64,000 nt of DNA from Manganitrophus sp963718695 (GCA_963718695.1 OY970371.1:2170001-2234000); one strand, 5' to 3'. Shown: positions 9,249-18,616, counted from the first letter of the stretch. Notes: generated from the letters alone by a model not told the origin. Numbers and translations are program-made.

Positions 9249-10824
9249 CTACTCGTATTGGAATCGGCCGATGATCTGTTTGAGCTGCGTTGCCATCCGG
9301 GCCAAATCTTCCGCCGCTTTTCGCGTGTCGCCGGCTCCCACCGAGGTTCCCTTGGCCGTATTGGCCATACCGACCGTATTTTGAGCGATCTCGGCGCTTC
9401 CCTTCGCCGCCTCCGAGACACTCTGGCTGATCCCGGTGGTCGTGATGGTCTGCTGCTCAACCGAACCGGCGATCGACGTTCTGAATGCCGTTCATTTGAC
9501 TGATGATGGCCCTGATCTGATTGATCGCCGCGACCGCATCTTTGGTATCGGTCTGAATCGATTCGATCTTACGACCGATCTCCTCGGTCGCCTTGCCGGT
9601 TTTTTTAGCAAGGTCTTTGACCTCGTTTGCGACCACGACGAATCCCTTTCCCGCCTCCCCGGCGCGCGCCGCCTCGATCGCCGCATTCAAGGAAAGAAGG
9701 TTCGTCTGCTGGGCGATGGAGGTGATCACTTTGATCACATCACCGATTTGGGTGCTGCTTTCCCCCAACTTTCCGATCGTGACGTAGGTCCCTTCGGCTA
9801 GATTGACCGCCTGATTTCCGACCTCGGCCGCCTCCCGCGCGTTTTGAGAAATCTCTTTGATGCTGCTGTTCATCTCTTCCACGGCGGAGGAGACCGACTG
9901 CAAGCTCCGACTGACCTCTTCCGCGGTCGCGGAAATCACGTTCGCCTGCGTCGCCGTCTCTTCGGCGTTCCCGCTCATCTGTTTGCTGACCGAGACGATA
10001 TTGTCGGACGATTGCGAGAGGACATCCGAGCTGACCGAAATCGCCTTCACCGTCTCCCCCATCCGGTCGATTGCCCGATTGAGGGCCTCTCCCATCTGGC
10101 CGATCTCGTCCCGGACCTCCACCTTGATTCGGCCGGTCAAGTCTCCCTGGGCAATTCGATCGGTGACCTTCAGCGCTTGCGCAACCTGATTCTTCACGGA
10201 GCGGATCACGACAACCGACAGCACGCCGAGCAGGAGAATACAGACAAAGACCACCAGAAAGATAAAAGCGAAGGCGCGTCCCGCCCGTTTCTGATTTACC
10301 CTCGCCGCCTCAAACGCCTCCTTCATTTCCTTTTTCCACTTGGCCGTCAAGGACTCCAGTTGTCTCGTTATTTGTTTGTACGACCCCTGCATCCTCTCCA
10401 GAGTTTGAACAAGATTCTCCCCCTTCTCCTTGCGGATCATCTTTTCAGATGCCTCCCGGGCCAGAATGTAGTACCCGGAGAACTCCTGCTCCAACCCCTC
10501 GAATGCGCCGGCGGCGGAGTGAATACTCGCTTTCCCCCCGCTGAGACGCTTTAGAAACGTTTCGCGAAGGAGTTCGGCTTTTTCGATCATCTCCACGTCG
10601 TCGGCCGCGACCGCATCCTGAAGATTACGCTGTATGTTCGCAAGGATCGTCTCGAGATCTCGGCTCAGTTCCAAAGCAGGGAAGTATTCGTTCTCGATCT
10701 GGGTCATGAGGTCCTCACCCGCATTACGGCCGACCTGGGTAAAGAACAAAATGAGGAGGAACGCCGCGGTCGCCAATAACGGCATGAGAACAATCTTGTG
10801 CGTAAATTTCAGGTGACGAAACAC
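9249..10824 (-). CDS. Methyl-accepting chemotaxis protein 3, interrupted by a one-base frameshift
   Basis: GTG start at 10822-10824 with a GGAGGGG ribosome-binding site. N-terminal membrane helix (about 10-30), periplasmic helical region, second membrane helix (about 192-215), HAMP and a signalling domain with the tip EQ(Q)TNLLSLNAAIEAARAGEA type sequence. The frame ends prematurely just after IISQMNGIQ. Removing one base in GAACGTCG at 9474-9481 restores TSIAGSVEQQTITTTG and carries the frame to a TAG at 9249-9251, giving about 524 residues. The restored C-terminus aligns with the other receptors, so the break is recent or artefactual. Ligand unknown. Confidence 0.85.
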
Positions 10825-10844
10825 AGCCCCTCCCTTCTCGACGA

Positions 10845-11279
10845 TCAGTCGAGTATCTTCACAACCTTTATCCCGTCGCTGGCGGCGGCGCCTTCGGAAA
10901 CGTAGCCGATGGCATCGGCGTTCTCACGAACAAACGCGATGACCTCCCGGTCGGAGTTTTTCTCCACGGGCGGCACGTCGCGGCCGGAGAAGATCTGCTT
11001 CTGCCAGTAACTGAGCACGGAGTGAACCTCCTTGCCATGAATCTCCTCCGTGAAGCTGATTCTCACCTGGGACGTTTCGTTTTGATCGACCGGCAATACT
11101 TTGCGGCCGCTATCCCACGAAGTCGCCTTCTTCAAAAAATAGCTGGAGACTTGAGATTTCTTCAACGTCGAAATGGGATTCGACGGGTGAACAATGACCT
11201 TGACCGAATCTCCCGCCTGAATCAGTGTCGCCATCGATGGAAACGCCAAAAGCAGGATCAGAAAAAATACTCTTTTCAC
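10845..11279 (-). CDS. Periplasmic phosphate-type (PstS-like) binding protein
   Basis: A 144-residue protein with a signal peptide (MKRVFFLILLLAFPSMATLI, cleavage near QAG). It starts with GTG preceded by AGGAGG. The motifs VKVIVHPSNPIST, SGRDVPP and NADAIGYVSEGAAA match the small PBP-like (PstS-related) family, whose members are often about 130-150 residues and lack the full two-lobe receptor. It lies 20 bp upstream of receptor 3 and downstream of the porin, inside the chemotaxis operon, suggesting it presents an oxyanion or other ligand to a receptor. Transport is unlikely because no permease or ATPase is nearby. Confidence 0.78.
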   Translation of the reverse strand: MKRVFFLILLLAFPSMATLIQAGDSVKVIVHPSNPISTLKKSQVSSYFLKKATSWDSGRKVLPVDQNETSQVRISFTEEIHGKEVHSVLSYWQKQIFSGRDVPPVEKNSDREVIAFVRENADAIGYVSEGAAASDGIKVVKILD

Positions 11280-11379
11280 TTGCTGCCTCCTCCCAAAACA
11301 TTCAACCGGGCGCCCGTGTCGATTTCAATCAATGGAAGCGGGCTTCGAATCGGCTGATGATGATTCGATTCATCCTTCA

Positions 11380-12537
11380 CTAGAAGCTGGTGGAAAGACT
11401 CACAATGTAATACTTCACCTTGATCGGATCCATGAAAAGAGGCGTAATCGGATCCTCCGTATTGAGGGTCTTCACTTGATGCCCTTCCACTTTCAGAACC
11501 AGATCGGGTCGGAATTTATAATTCACGCCCACCGCATAATCTCTGTGCAATTTAATATCCATGAAGTCCAAACCAGGCACCACGACAGTGGGAAGATCCA
11601 GTGTCGCAATCTCAGCCATCACAGTGAACTGGAACTTCCCGAGCCTTGCCCCGGCCAGGGCATAATAGTCCTGGAAGTCGTGATATTTTGAATCGCTTTT
11701 GCGATATTCCGCCTGGAAGAGAAAATGCTCAAAATCGGCATCCAGCGAAGCATGCAGATCTTTTTGACTCTGCTTGTGACCGGGAGGGACGGTCGGGACA
11801 TCATGGTCGACCGTATGATTGCCGCCCAGGCCGAGTCGGAGGCCTTCGATCGGGGTCTGCAGCCAGAATTGCGCGCCGAGCGCCGACTTGGAACGAACCG
11901 GCGTGACCACCCCCTCGATCACGTAAACAAAGTCCCACTCCCCGGCATAGATTTCGGTCTGGAGTTCCCACGCACCGAGGGGAAGCGAGTGAGAAATCAC
12001 ACCGCCGTCGACGGTCTCGCTGGAAAAAGCAACCTCTCCATAGAACTGAGAGGCAGGGCGATAGAAGGGAAGAACGGTCCCGACATCCATCACTTCATTG
12101 TAGATTCCGTTCGGGATGGGAATCTTACCGATTTTGATGATGACCGAGTCACTCAGCTGGTGTTGATAGTACAGCCAATCCATTTCCACTGTGTGATCGT
12201 CTGCGAGCGGACTCTCTCCCAACCGCTCATGATTCAGTTGGAGGACAAACGTATCCTTCGCGGTCATCTTGTAACGGAACATCAGGGCCGCCGTCCGATA
12301 ATCGGTCGTCCCATCCCCCGGGATTCCCAATATCTGGCCTCCGCTGGAATTGGCATAGGCTTGCGTCAAATAACCATGGATCGACAAGTTAGACTCTCCG
12401 ATTTGGGCGGCGGAGGCGGTTTTCACGGAAAACATCCCTGCCGTCCATAACCCGATGAAAAAGAATATTCCCAAAATCCCTTTGGTCCCTTGCCGTTTCG
12501 ATGCTCCGTTTTTTGCGAAAGAGTGAATCCACTCCAT
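11380..12537 (-). CDS. Outer-membrane beta-barrel porin-like protein
   Basis: A 385-residue protein starting MEWIHSF, chosen for its AGGAGGAAGCATC ribosome-binding site; the frame itself opens 13 codons earlier. A signal sequence of about 45 residues ends near ASAA. The mature part alternates polar and aromatic residues as in beta strands (for example DTFVLQLNHERL, HDFQDYYALAGARLG) and ends in Phe (IVSLSTSF), the usual outer-membrane assembly signal. It resembles short-chain substrate porins in outline only. It sits 36 bp after cheW in a chemotaxis operon, which is unusual; it may deliver the attractant for the binding protein that follows. Confidence 0.72.
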   Translation of the reverse strand: MEWIHSFAKNGASKRQGTKGILGIFFFIGLWTAGMFSVKTASAAQIGESNLSIHGYLTQAYANSSGGQILGIPGDGTTDYRTAALMFRYKMTAKDTFVLQLNHERLGESPLADDHTVEMDWLYYQHQLSDSVIIKIGKIPIPNGIYNEVMDVGTVLPFYRPASQFYGEVAFSSETVDGGVISHSLPLGAWELQTEIYAGEWDFVYVIEGVVTPVRSKSALGAQFWLQTPIEGLRLGLGGNHTVDHDVPTVPPGHKQSQKDLHASLDADFEHFLFQAEYRKSDSKYHDFQDYYALAGARLGKFQFTVMAEIATLDLPTVVVPGLDFMDIKLHRDYAVGVNYKFRPDLVLKVEGHQVKTLNTEDPITPLFMDPIKVKYYIVSLSTSF

Positions 12538-12572
12538 GATGCTTCCTCCTGTCAGGCTCGTGATGATCAGTT

Positions 12573-13166
12573 TCATACTCCTGATGATGGCTTTGAAAAG
12601 ATCTCGTTGGGCGACGTTCCCACCCCCCTGATCACCGCTTCGGTATTCAGGGCAAGGAAAATCCGATCATCCAGCTTATAAACACCGTCGAGCACCGAAC
12701 CGAGTTGAGGATCGACCGTCTCCGGGGGAGGCTCGAAGAGGGCCGGCGTCACTTCGATCACGTCGCCGATCTGATCGACTAAGAGATTAACCGCTCCCTC
12801 CTCCGTCCGAATCACGACGCTCATCGCTTCCATTCCGGCCGGACGGGGGCGAAAGCCGAGACGGTTTCGCAATTCCAACGTCGTGACGATTTCACCCCGA
12901 AGATTGATCAGTCCGGCAATGACCGGCGGCGCCAGCGGAACCGAGGTGATCTCCTGGCTCCGAAAGACCTCTTGCACCTTCTCGACCTCCACACCGAAGA
13001 AATGATCTTCGATGAAGAAGGTGGCATACATCCGGTTGTGATCATGGCGCCGGTCGGCTTTGGCGGTCCGGCGCTCGTCTCCGTCCGGCGGTCCCTCTTT
13101 GGCCGTTCGACGCGGCCCCATGCGACGGAACACATCCTTATTCTCATCAAACTTCTCTTCGGACAT
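12573..13166 (-). CDS. cheW: Chemotaxis coupling protein CheW
   Basis: A 197-residue CheW. A charged N-terminal tail of about 45 residues (many Arg/Asp/Lys) precedes the CheW fold, which shows EVEKVQEVFRSQEIT, VIAGLINLRGEIVTTLELR and VNLLVDQIGDVIEV. It bridges receptors to CheA. Start ATG with GAGAGGG upstream. It lies 38 bp downstream of cheA. The highly charged head is longer than in standard CheW (about 160 residues) and could be a localisation or partner-binding element. Confidence 0.93.
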   Translation of the reverse strand: MSEEKFDENKDVFRRMGPRRTAKEGPPDGDERRTAKADRRHDHNRMYATFFIEDHFFGVEVEKVQEVFRSQEITSVPLAPPVIAGLINLRGEIVTTLELRNRLGFRPRPAGMEAMSVVIRTEEGAVNLLVDQIGDVIEVTPALFEPPPETVDPQLGSVLDGVYKLDDRIFLALNTEAVIRGVGTSPNEIFSKPSSGV

Positions 13167-13204
13167 ACCCTCTCCCTATCATGACCGCCCGGTCGGATCG
13201 CGCT

Positions 13205-15394
13205 TCATCCGACCCGCGCTTCTTCCTGCAGCCAGCCCGGCTCGACACTTTCAATGATCTGTTCAATATCGAGAAGATCGGTGGTGAACCCCTGAATCAC
13301 GAGTGATCCGCGAACACCGATCTTTCCCGCCGGCGCCGGATGAAGAAGGATCTCCTCCTGGACCGTATCCAAGATCTGGCCGACCACCAGGCCGACGCTT
13401 TTTTTATTCCTTGAAAAAAGAATGGCCGGAAGGGTCTCACCCTCTCCGATCGAACTATTCGAACCGTTTCCGATCACCCGGGCAAGACGGATCAGCGGCA
13501 GCAGATCGCCGCGATATTGAACGACCTCCCGTCCGGCGGCATATTCGACCTTGGACGTTTTAAATTCCTCCAACCGGGCCACCCGGCTCAAAGGAATGGC
13601 GTATCGATCCTGACCGGAGAGGGAAAAGAGTAACAGCGTCTCCTGCGTCCCTTGCTCAACGGTCTCGACTTTTTCCTCGGCCCTCAATTCGGAGCCGGAC
13701 ACCATTTGATGGAGTCCCCCTGCCTCGGCGACTCCCGATACATCGAGGATCAGCGCCACGGTTCCGTTGCCAAGAATCGTGGCGCCCGCAAAAACGTTTA
13801 ACCCTTTCAGGTGGCGGCCGAGCGGTTTCACCACGATCTCCTCTCGGTCACTCACCTCATCGACCACCAGACCAAACGATCGTCCGCCCCCTCCCAGAAC
13901 AACGATGTTGATGTCCTGGATCTCGACGCCCCCTCCCTCCTTCTCGTTCGCTGGGGCCGACTGCAGGCGAAGAACGCGACTCAGCCGGATGAGGGGAAGG
14001 AGCTCGCCGCGAAGACGGTAGAACTCCGCGCCGTGGATCATCTCGATCCGCTCGCCGGCCTCCACGTCGATTCGGACCAGCTCGATCAAATTCGCCTGCG
14101 GAATGGCAAACAGTTCGCGGCCGCCTTGGACCATCAGAGCGGGGATGATCGCGAGGGTGAGTGGAATCCGCAGCTTCAGAAGGGTCCCCTCGCCAAGCCG
14201 GCTCTCGATCTCGATCGCTCCGCTGATTTTTTCGATATTGGTTCGGACCACGTCCATTCCGACACCACGTCCGGAAACATGCGTAACCTTGTCGGCCGTG
14301 GAAAGTCCGGGAAGAAAGATCAGGTTCAATGTTTCAGATTCAGTGAAGCCCGCCGCCGCTTCGGCCGTGATCAGTCCCCTCTCGATCGCTTTCCGCTTCA
14401 CCTTTTCTCTGTCGATCCCGCCGCCGTCGTCGCGGATCTCGATGTTAATCTGCCCTCCCTCGTGATACGCCTTTAAGAAAAGCGTCCCCTTCGGATTTTT
14501 CCCGCGCGATGCCCGGATCTCCGGGGTCTCGATGCCGTGATCGATTGCATTTCGGACGATGTGGGTCAGCGGATCCTTGATCGCCTCCAGAAGGGTCTTG
14601 TCGAGCTCCGTCTCCGCCCCCTCCATCACCAGTTCCACCTCTTTCCCGTTGGCGTGCGCCAAGTCCCGGATGACGCGCGGAAACTGATTCCAGACATTCC
14701 GAATCGGCTGCATCCGGGTGCGGGTGACGCTCTCCTGGAGCTGGGTGGTGATCAGATTCATCCGTTGGGCGATCCCGGCATCGGCCGCGTTGTCCCGCTC
14801 TCGAACCCGCTGAAGAAGTTGATTTCGAACCAAGACCAATTCGCTCACGAGGTTCATTAGTTTATCGAGAAGCCCGACGTTGACGCGGATCGTCGAGTCG
14901 GCCCCGGAGAGGCCTTTGGAAGAGGATTCTTTCCCCCCGTCATGGAACGCAGCGTCCGCAGGAGACGCGGCCGAGGCAAAAGGCGGCGCCGGCAACGGAG
15001 CCCCCGCATTCCCGGCCAAGAAGGCGTCGAGCTTCTGCCGCAGCGCCTCATAGTTCCGATCCGGCTCCTGCAGGGTGGATCCGATATGGGCCAGAATTTG
15101 CTTGATCGCATCGACCGCCTCCAATAAGAGATCGATTCCTTCCGGCGTGACGACTATTTTCTTATCCCGCATCCGGACCAGTATGTTCTCGGCGCCGTGC
15201 GCCACATTTTCGAGCTTCGGCAGTCCCAGAAAGCCGCAGGTTCCCTTGATGGTATGAATGGTCCGGAAGATGCTCGCCAGAAGGGCTCCGTTCGTCGGAT
15301 CTTTCTCCAGCGCAACGAACTCCTGATCAAGCCGTTCGATCCCTTCCGCGCACTCCACCAAAAATTCTCTTAAGATGCTCTCCTGCTCATCCAT
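13205..15394 (-). CDS. cheA: Chemotaxis histidine kinase CheA with two C-terminal CheW-like domains
   Basis: A 729-residue kinase starting MDEQESILREF (ATG at 15394 with GGAGAGGTG upstream; the frame opens 16 codons earlier). Order: HPt domain with phospho-acceptor His47 (FRTIHTIKGTCGFLG), a short Ala/Pro-rich linker in place of a full CheY-binding P2 domain, dimerisation helices (LLDKLMNLVSELVLVRNQLL), ATP-binding domain (THIVRNAIDHGIETPE, GRGVGMDVV), a CheW-like domain, then a second CheW-like domain (LFSLSGQDRYAIPLSRV onward). The duplicated CheW domain and missing P2 are departures from E. coli CheA. Head of the chemotaxis genes, just after flhG. Confidence 0.95.
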   Translation of the reverse strand: MDEQESILREFLVECAEGIERLDQEFVALEKDPTNGALLASIFRTIHTIKGTCGFLGLPKLENVAHGAENILVRMRDKKIVVTPEGIDLLLEAVDAIKQILAHIGSTLQEPDRNYEALRQKLDAFLAGNAGAPLPAPPFASAASPADAAFHDGGKESSSKGLSGADSTIRVNVGLLDKLMNLVSELVLVRNQLLQRVRERDNAADAGIAQRMNLITTQLQESVTRTRMQPIRNVWNQFPRVIRDLAHANGKEVELVMEGAETELDKTLLEAIKDPLTHIVRNAIDHGIETPEIRASRGKNPKGTLFLKAYHEGGQINIEIRDDGGGIDREKVKRKAIERGLITAEAAAGFTESETLNLIFLPGLSTADKVTHVSGRGVGMDVVRTNIEKISGAIEIESRLGEGTLLKLRIPLTLAIIPALMVQGGRELFAIPQANLIELVRIDVEAGERIEMIHGAEFYRLRGELLPLIRLSRVLRLQSAPANEKEGGGVEIQDINIVVLGGGGRSFGLVVDEVSDREEIVVKPLGRHLKGLNVFAGATILGNGTVALILDVSGVAEAGGLHQMVSGSELRAEEKVETVEQGTQETLLLFSLSGQDRYAIPLSRVARLEEFKTSKVEYAAGREVVQYRGDLLPLIRLARVIGNGSNSSIGEGETLPAILFSRNKKSVGLVVGQILDTVQEEILLHPAPAGKIGVRGSLVIQGFTTDLLDIEQIIESVEPGWLQEEARVG

Positions 15395-15469
15395 TGATTT
15401 CACCTCTCCAACGGGCCGGGCCGAAAAAAGGACCTTCCTCACCGAGGGTTTCCAGTTCTGTCACCCGGA

Positions 15470-16363
15470 TCATTCCGAATCCTCCGCCTGCGCGGGAGGA
15501 GATTCCAACCCGTGCATGATCACCGCCTTCCAAAGAAACTGAAGGCTCCCCTTCGGGACGGCACTCATCGGCCACTGAATAATCTCTTTGGCCAGCTCCA
15601 TAAAACGAAGGCTCGACTGAGCGCCGGGATACCGCTCCACGACCGTTCTCTGTCGATGAACCGCCATCCGAAGGTAGTCGTCCTGCGGAATGGCGCCGAG
15701 ATAGTGAATGCCGACCCCCAGAAACTGATCGGCGACCATGCTCAATTTTTTGAAGAGTTCCCTGGCCTCCTCCTCGCTGTGCACCATATTGGCCAGGAGG
15801 CTGAATCGCTTTTCTCCGTGCCGCCGCGACAAGACCTTCATCATCGCGTAGGCGTTGGTGACGGAAGTGGGCTCCGTCGTCGCCACAACGATAATCTCTT
15901 GCGCAACGGTGTTGAAATAGATCACATTGGAGGAGATCCCCGCGGCCGTATCGATCAGGAAGATATCGATCTGCTGCTCCAGCCGATCGAGCTCCGACAG
16001 AAGAATCAATTTCTGTTCGTCCGTTAATCGGGTCATCTCCACCGACCCTGAACTCGTCGGGAGGATTTTCACCCCTTCAGGGCCCAGGACGATGATCTCC
16101 GAGATCGACTTTTGGCCTAAGAGCACATGTTCGAGCGTATAGGCCGGAATGACCCCGAAGAGGACATCGAGATTTCCGAGACCGAGGTCCGCATCCAGAA
16201 TCATCACACGCTGTCCAAGCCGGGAAAGGGCGACCGCCAGATTTGCGACCACGTTTGTTTTTCCAACCCCTCCCTTTCCGCTTGTGACGGCAATGACTTT
16301 CGGCGCCCGGCGGCCCGCAAAAACGTGATCCAGCCGATCTGTTGTTGCTCTCTCAGGGTCCAT
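15470..16363 (-). CDS. flhG: Flagellar number regulator FlhG (FleN/YlxH, MinD-like ATPase)
   Basis: A 297-residue ParA/MinD-family ATPase. Deviant Walker A VTSGKGGVGKTNVVANLA, switch DADLGLGNLDVLFG and Walker B IFLIDTAAGIS are all present, and the FlhG-typical LGLGN segment separates it from MinD. Of three consecutive ATG codons the third (16361-16363) best suits the upstream GGAAGG. FlhG controls flagellar number and placement, usually with FlhF, which is not in the window. It lies 75 bp upstream of cheA and probably leads the operon. A C-terminal extension (residues after about 270) has no amphipathic MTS that I can recognise. Confidence 0.9.
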   Translation of the reverse strand: MDPERATTDRLDHVFAGRRAPKVIAVTSGKGGVGKTNVVANLAVALSRLGQRVMILDADLGLGNLDVLFGVIPAYTLEHVLLGQKSISEIIVLGPEGVKILPTSSGSVEMTRLTDEQKLILLSELDRLEQQIDIFLIDTAAGISSNVIYFNTVAQEIIVVATTEPTSVTNAYAMMKVLSRRHGEKRFSLLANMVHSEEEARELFKKLSMVADQFLGVGIHYLGAIPQDDYLRMAVHRQRTVVERYPGAQSSLRFMELAKEIIQWPMSAVPKGSLQFLWKAVIMHGLESPPAQAEDSE

Positions 16364-16415
16364 CATCATCCTTCCGGGACGGCTCGCGCTTCCTTAATGG
16401 AATACTCTCTTGGGA

Positions 16416-16444
16416 TATATAGGCTCCCTAGAAACTCGAAGCAA
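16416..16444 (-). promoter_or_regulatory. Weak candidate promoter for flhG-chemotaxis operon
   Basis: On the minus strand TTGCTT, 17 bp, TATATA, ending about 50 bp before the flhG start. Both hexamers are imperfect, and a flagellar sigma factor may be used instead. Confidence 0.28.
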
Positions 16445-16824
16445 TGCCCATGCCGCGCAGGAAAATCGGACGGGAGCGCGGTCCGAGCTCCTTTGCCGCC
16501 GCAGACCGGGTTTAGAAGAGAGAATTCAGATAAAAACAGGCCGGGAGTGTCAAACCTCAAGAGGAAGCGTCATCCGCTTGACGGTAACCGTCGGGATGAC
16601 AGGATCGCTTCCCCTCCGCCGTCATGACGATAACGCAAAGACCGGCGCGATATTCCCACGGGATTTTCCCCTCATGAAAACACGCTTGTCGATTTTGAAC
16701 CGTCGGCCGGACGGTCGCCGGCGGACCCTTTGCCGGGGGCGCTCCGGTCCGGCGGATCTCGTTGAGGGATAGGCCGCAGCCGATCGGCAGTTAAAAACCC
16801 GAGGGAAAAGAGCAGGATATACCA

Positions 16825-16852
16825 TTGACAGATGTGAAAAGTCTGTTATCCT
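16825..16852 (+). promoter_or_regulatory. Sigma-70-type promoter of the response-regulator gene
   Basis: TTGACA (16825-16830), 16-bp spacer, TATCCT (16847-16852). It sits 44 bp ahead of the ATG at 16897, leaving a leader of roughly 38 nt that includes the CCGGAGC ribosome-binding site. Confidence 0.6.
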
Positions 16853-16896
16853 CTGTTCTACGAGCTTTCCTGGAACACCTTGTAACCGGAGCAAAC

Positions 16897-18351
16897 ATGA
16901 ACGGAAATCGGATCTTCATCATTGAAGATGATCCTTCTGTCCGAATCATGCTTTCAGAACGCCTGACCAGAACCGGCTATTCCATCGAAGCCGCGGAGGA
17001 TGGTCCCCAGGCACTTCTCCGCGCACAAAACGAATCCTTTGATCTCTACCTGATCGATTACAATCTCCCCGGCATGAACGGACTTGATCTTCTTAAAGAG
17101 ATCAAAAAAAAGAATATTCATGCAATCTGTATTGTTTTGACCGCTTACGGCACAATCGAGCTTTCCGTCAACGCGATGAAGGCCGGCGCGTTTGATTTCA
17201 TGACAAAACCATTCGAACCCAAGGTCTTTTTGGAACGCATCAAAAGCGCCCTTGAATACCGCCGGTTAAAACATGAGAGTTTCCTCCTGCAGAAGATGGT
17301 CCGCGAAAAATATCACTTCGACAACATGGTCGGGCAGAGCCTGGGGATGCAGGAAGTCTACGGGATGATTGACCGGGTCGCGGGCAGCGACAGCACCATC
17401 CTGATCCAGGGGGAGAGTGGAACGGGGAAGGAAATTGTCGCGAAGACACTCCACTACAACAGCCCAAGACGTGATAAGCCGCTGGTTCCGGTCAATTGCG
17501 GCGCAATCCCCGAGACGCTGCTTGAGAGCGAGCTCTTCGGCCATGAGAAAGGCGCATTTACCGGCGCCTCTGCTTGCCGGATCGGTCGATTCGAGCTGGC
17601 ACACGGCGGAACGCTGTTTCTGGATGAGATCAGCGAGCTTCCCCTTTCCCTTCAGGTAAAACTTCTTCGCGTACTGCAGGAACGCTCTTTCGAGCGGGTC
17701 GGCGGCACCAAGACCATTCACGTCGATGTCCGGATCATTGCCGCAACCAATCAAGACCTGGAACAGGCCGTAGAAGAAAAACGTTTCCGAAAAGACCTCT
17801 TCTACCGGCTCAATGTCATTCCGATCATCATCCCTCCTCTCCGAGAACGGCGGGAGGATATCCCCCTCTTGATCGATCACTTTATCCGCCGCTTCAACGG
17901 GAAGAAGCAGCAAACGATCGAAGGAATCTCTCCGGACGCTGAAAAACTCATGGTGGAATATCCCTGGCCTGGGAATATTCGAGAGCTTGAAAACCTGATC
18001 GAGCGCCTCTCCACCCTCAAGCAAGAAGGGTTCATCCACCCGGGAGATCTTCCGGACAAGCTGATCAAATCCCAGGAGCGACGCCTTCTTTTTCAATTCG
18101 AACTCCCGGAGGAAGGGGCGAATTTCTCCGAGCTGGTCTCCGAGTTCGAAAACCAGCTTCTTCAGCAAGCGCTCCTTAAAGCCAACGGCGTTAAGAATCG
18201 GGCCGCCCAGCTCCTGAAAATGAACCGGACCACCCTCGTCGAAAAGCTCAAGCGGCGATGGTCCCATACGAACGCCTCGCTCAACCCGTTATCGGCCGGC
18301 GTCGGTGATAATAAAGAATCTCTTCCCGCCACGAATACGAACATCGGCTAA
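16897..18351 (+). CDS. NtrC-family sigma-54 activator response regulator
   Basis: A 484-residue transcription factor in three parts: receiver (residues 1-125, acidic pair IIEDD, phospho-acceptor Asp54 in LIDYNLPGMNG, KPFEP), AAA+ sigma-54 interaction domain (about 145-380; Walker A GESGTGKE, GAFTGA loop, Walker B GGTLFLDEIS, arginine-finger region FYRLNVIP) and a C-terminal FIS-type helix-turn-helix (NGVKNRAAQLLKMNRTTLVE). The ATG at 16897 is chosen for its GGAGC site and because translation from it starts right at the receiver. No kinase gene is adjacent. Its place beside the motility operon suggests FlrC/FleR-like flagellar control, but this is inferred from position only. Confidence 0.93.
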   Translation: MNGNRIFIIEDDPSVRIMLSERLTRTGYSIEAAEDGPQALLRAQNESFDLYLIDYNLPGMNGLDLLKEIKKKNIHAICIVLTAYGTIELSVNAMKAGAFDFMTKPFEPKVFLERIKSALEYRRLKHESFLLQKMVREKYHFDNMVGQSLGMQEVYGMIDRVAGSDSTILIQGESGTGKEIVAKTLHYNSPRRDKPLVPVNCGAIPETLLESELFGHEKGAFTGASACRIGRFELAHGGTLFLDEISELPLSLQVKLLRVLQERSFERVGGTKTIHVDVRIIAATNQDLEQAVEEKRFRKDLFYRLNVIPIIIPPLRERREDIPLLIDHFIRRFNGKKQQTIEGISPDAEKLMVEYPWPGNIRELENLIERLSTLKQEGFIHPGDLPDKLIKSQERRLLFQFELPEEGANFSELVSEFENQLLQQALLKANGVKNRAAQLLKMNRTTLVEKLKRRWSHTNASLNPLSAGVGDNKESLPATNTNIG

Positions 18352-18445
18352 AGAACCGTCCCACCGCCTCTAAACTCCTGGAAAGAGAAAGCTCCCCTCT
18401 TTAAATCCGCTCATTGCGCTTGTGGTTGACCCTGCTGAAGACCGC

Positions 18446-18475
18446 TTGACAATCGATCAGGGGCTTCGTTATAGT
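18446..18475 (+). promoter_or_regulatory. Promoter of the DsrE/TusA operon
   Basis: TTGACA (18446-18451), 18-bp spacer, TATAGT (18470-18475). Near-consensus hexamers; the predicted start is about 18482, just before the 20-bp palindrome, leaving a leader of about 135 nt before the first gene. Confidence 0.65.
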
Positions 18476-18485
18476 CACTCTGTTC

Positions 18486-18505
18486 ATAATTCCGATCGGA
18501 ATTAT
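18486..18505 (+). promoter_or_regulatory. Perfect 20-bp palindrome, candidate operator
   Basis: ATAATTCCGATCGGAATTAT reads identically on both strands. It starts 11 bp after the -10 box, so a bound dimer would block initiation. AT-rich arms around a CGATCG core are typical of a dimeric repressor site (Rrf2, ArsR or TetR class); the regulator itself is not identified. Confidence 0.6.
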
Positions 18506-18546
18506 TGCTCCCTTCCTGTTTGACTGCTCCACGCCGAAAAATGCGT

Positions 18547-18572
18547 TTCTCAGACTGAGTTCTCAGACTGAG
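18547..18572 (+). repeat. Tandem 13-bp duplication in the operon leader
   Basis: TTCTCAGACTGAG occurs twice head to tail (18547-18559 and 18560-18572). Each unit contains the small inverted repeat CTCAG-A-CTGAG. It could be a second protein site or leader hairpins in the mRNA. Confidence 0.75.
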
Positions 18573-18616
18573 ATTGAAGATCTCGACAGAGTACCGAATA
18601 TTAAAGAGGAGAAAAC

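Larger units (their letters stand above)
16364..16896. other. Divergent intergenic region between flhG and the sigma-54 activator
   Basis: This 533-bp stretch holds no convincing gene; short frames on both strands lack ribosome-binding sites and family resemblance. It should carry the promoters of both flanking units. A good plus-strand promoter is visible at 16825-16852, and a weak minus-strand candidate at 16416-16444. Confidence 0.6.

Noticed and set aside
16366..16560. 64-codon minus-strand frame upstream of flhG
   Set aside because: No ribosome-binding site and no family resemblance; it runs into the flhG start region and is probably chance.
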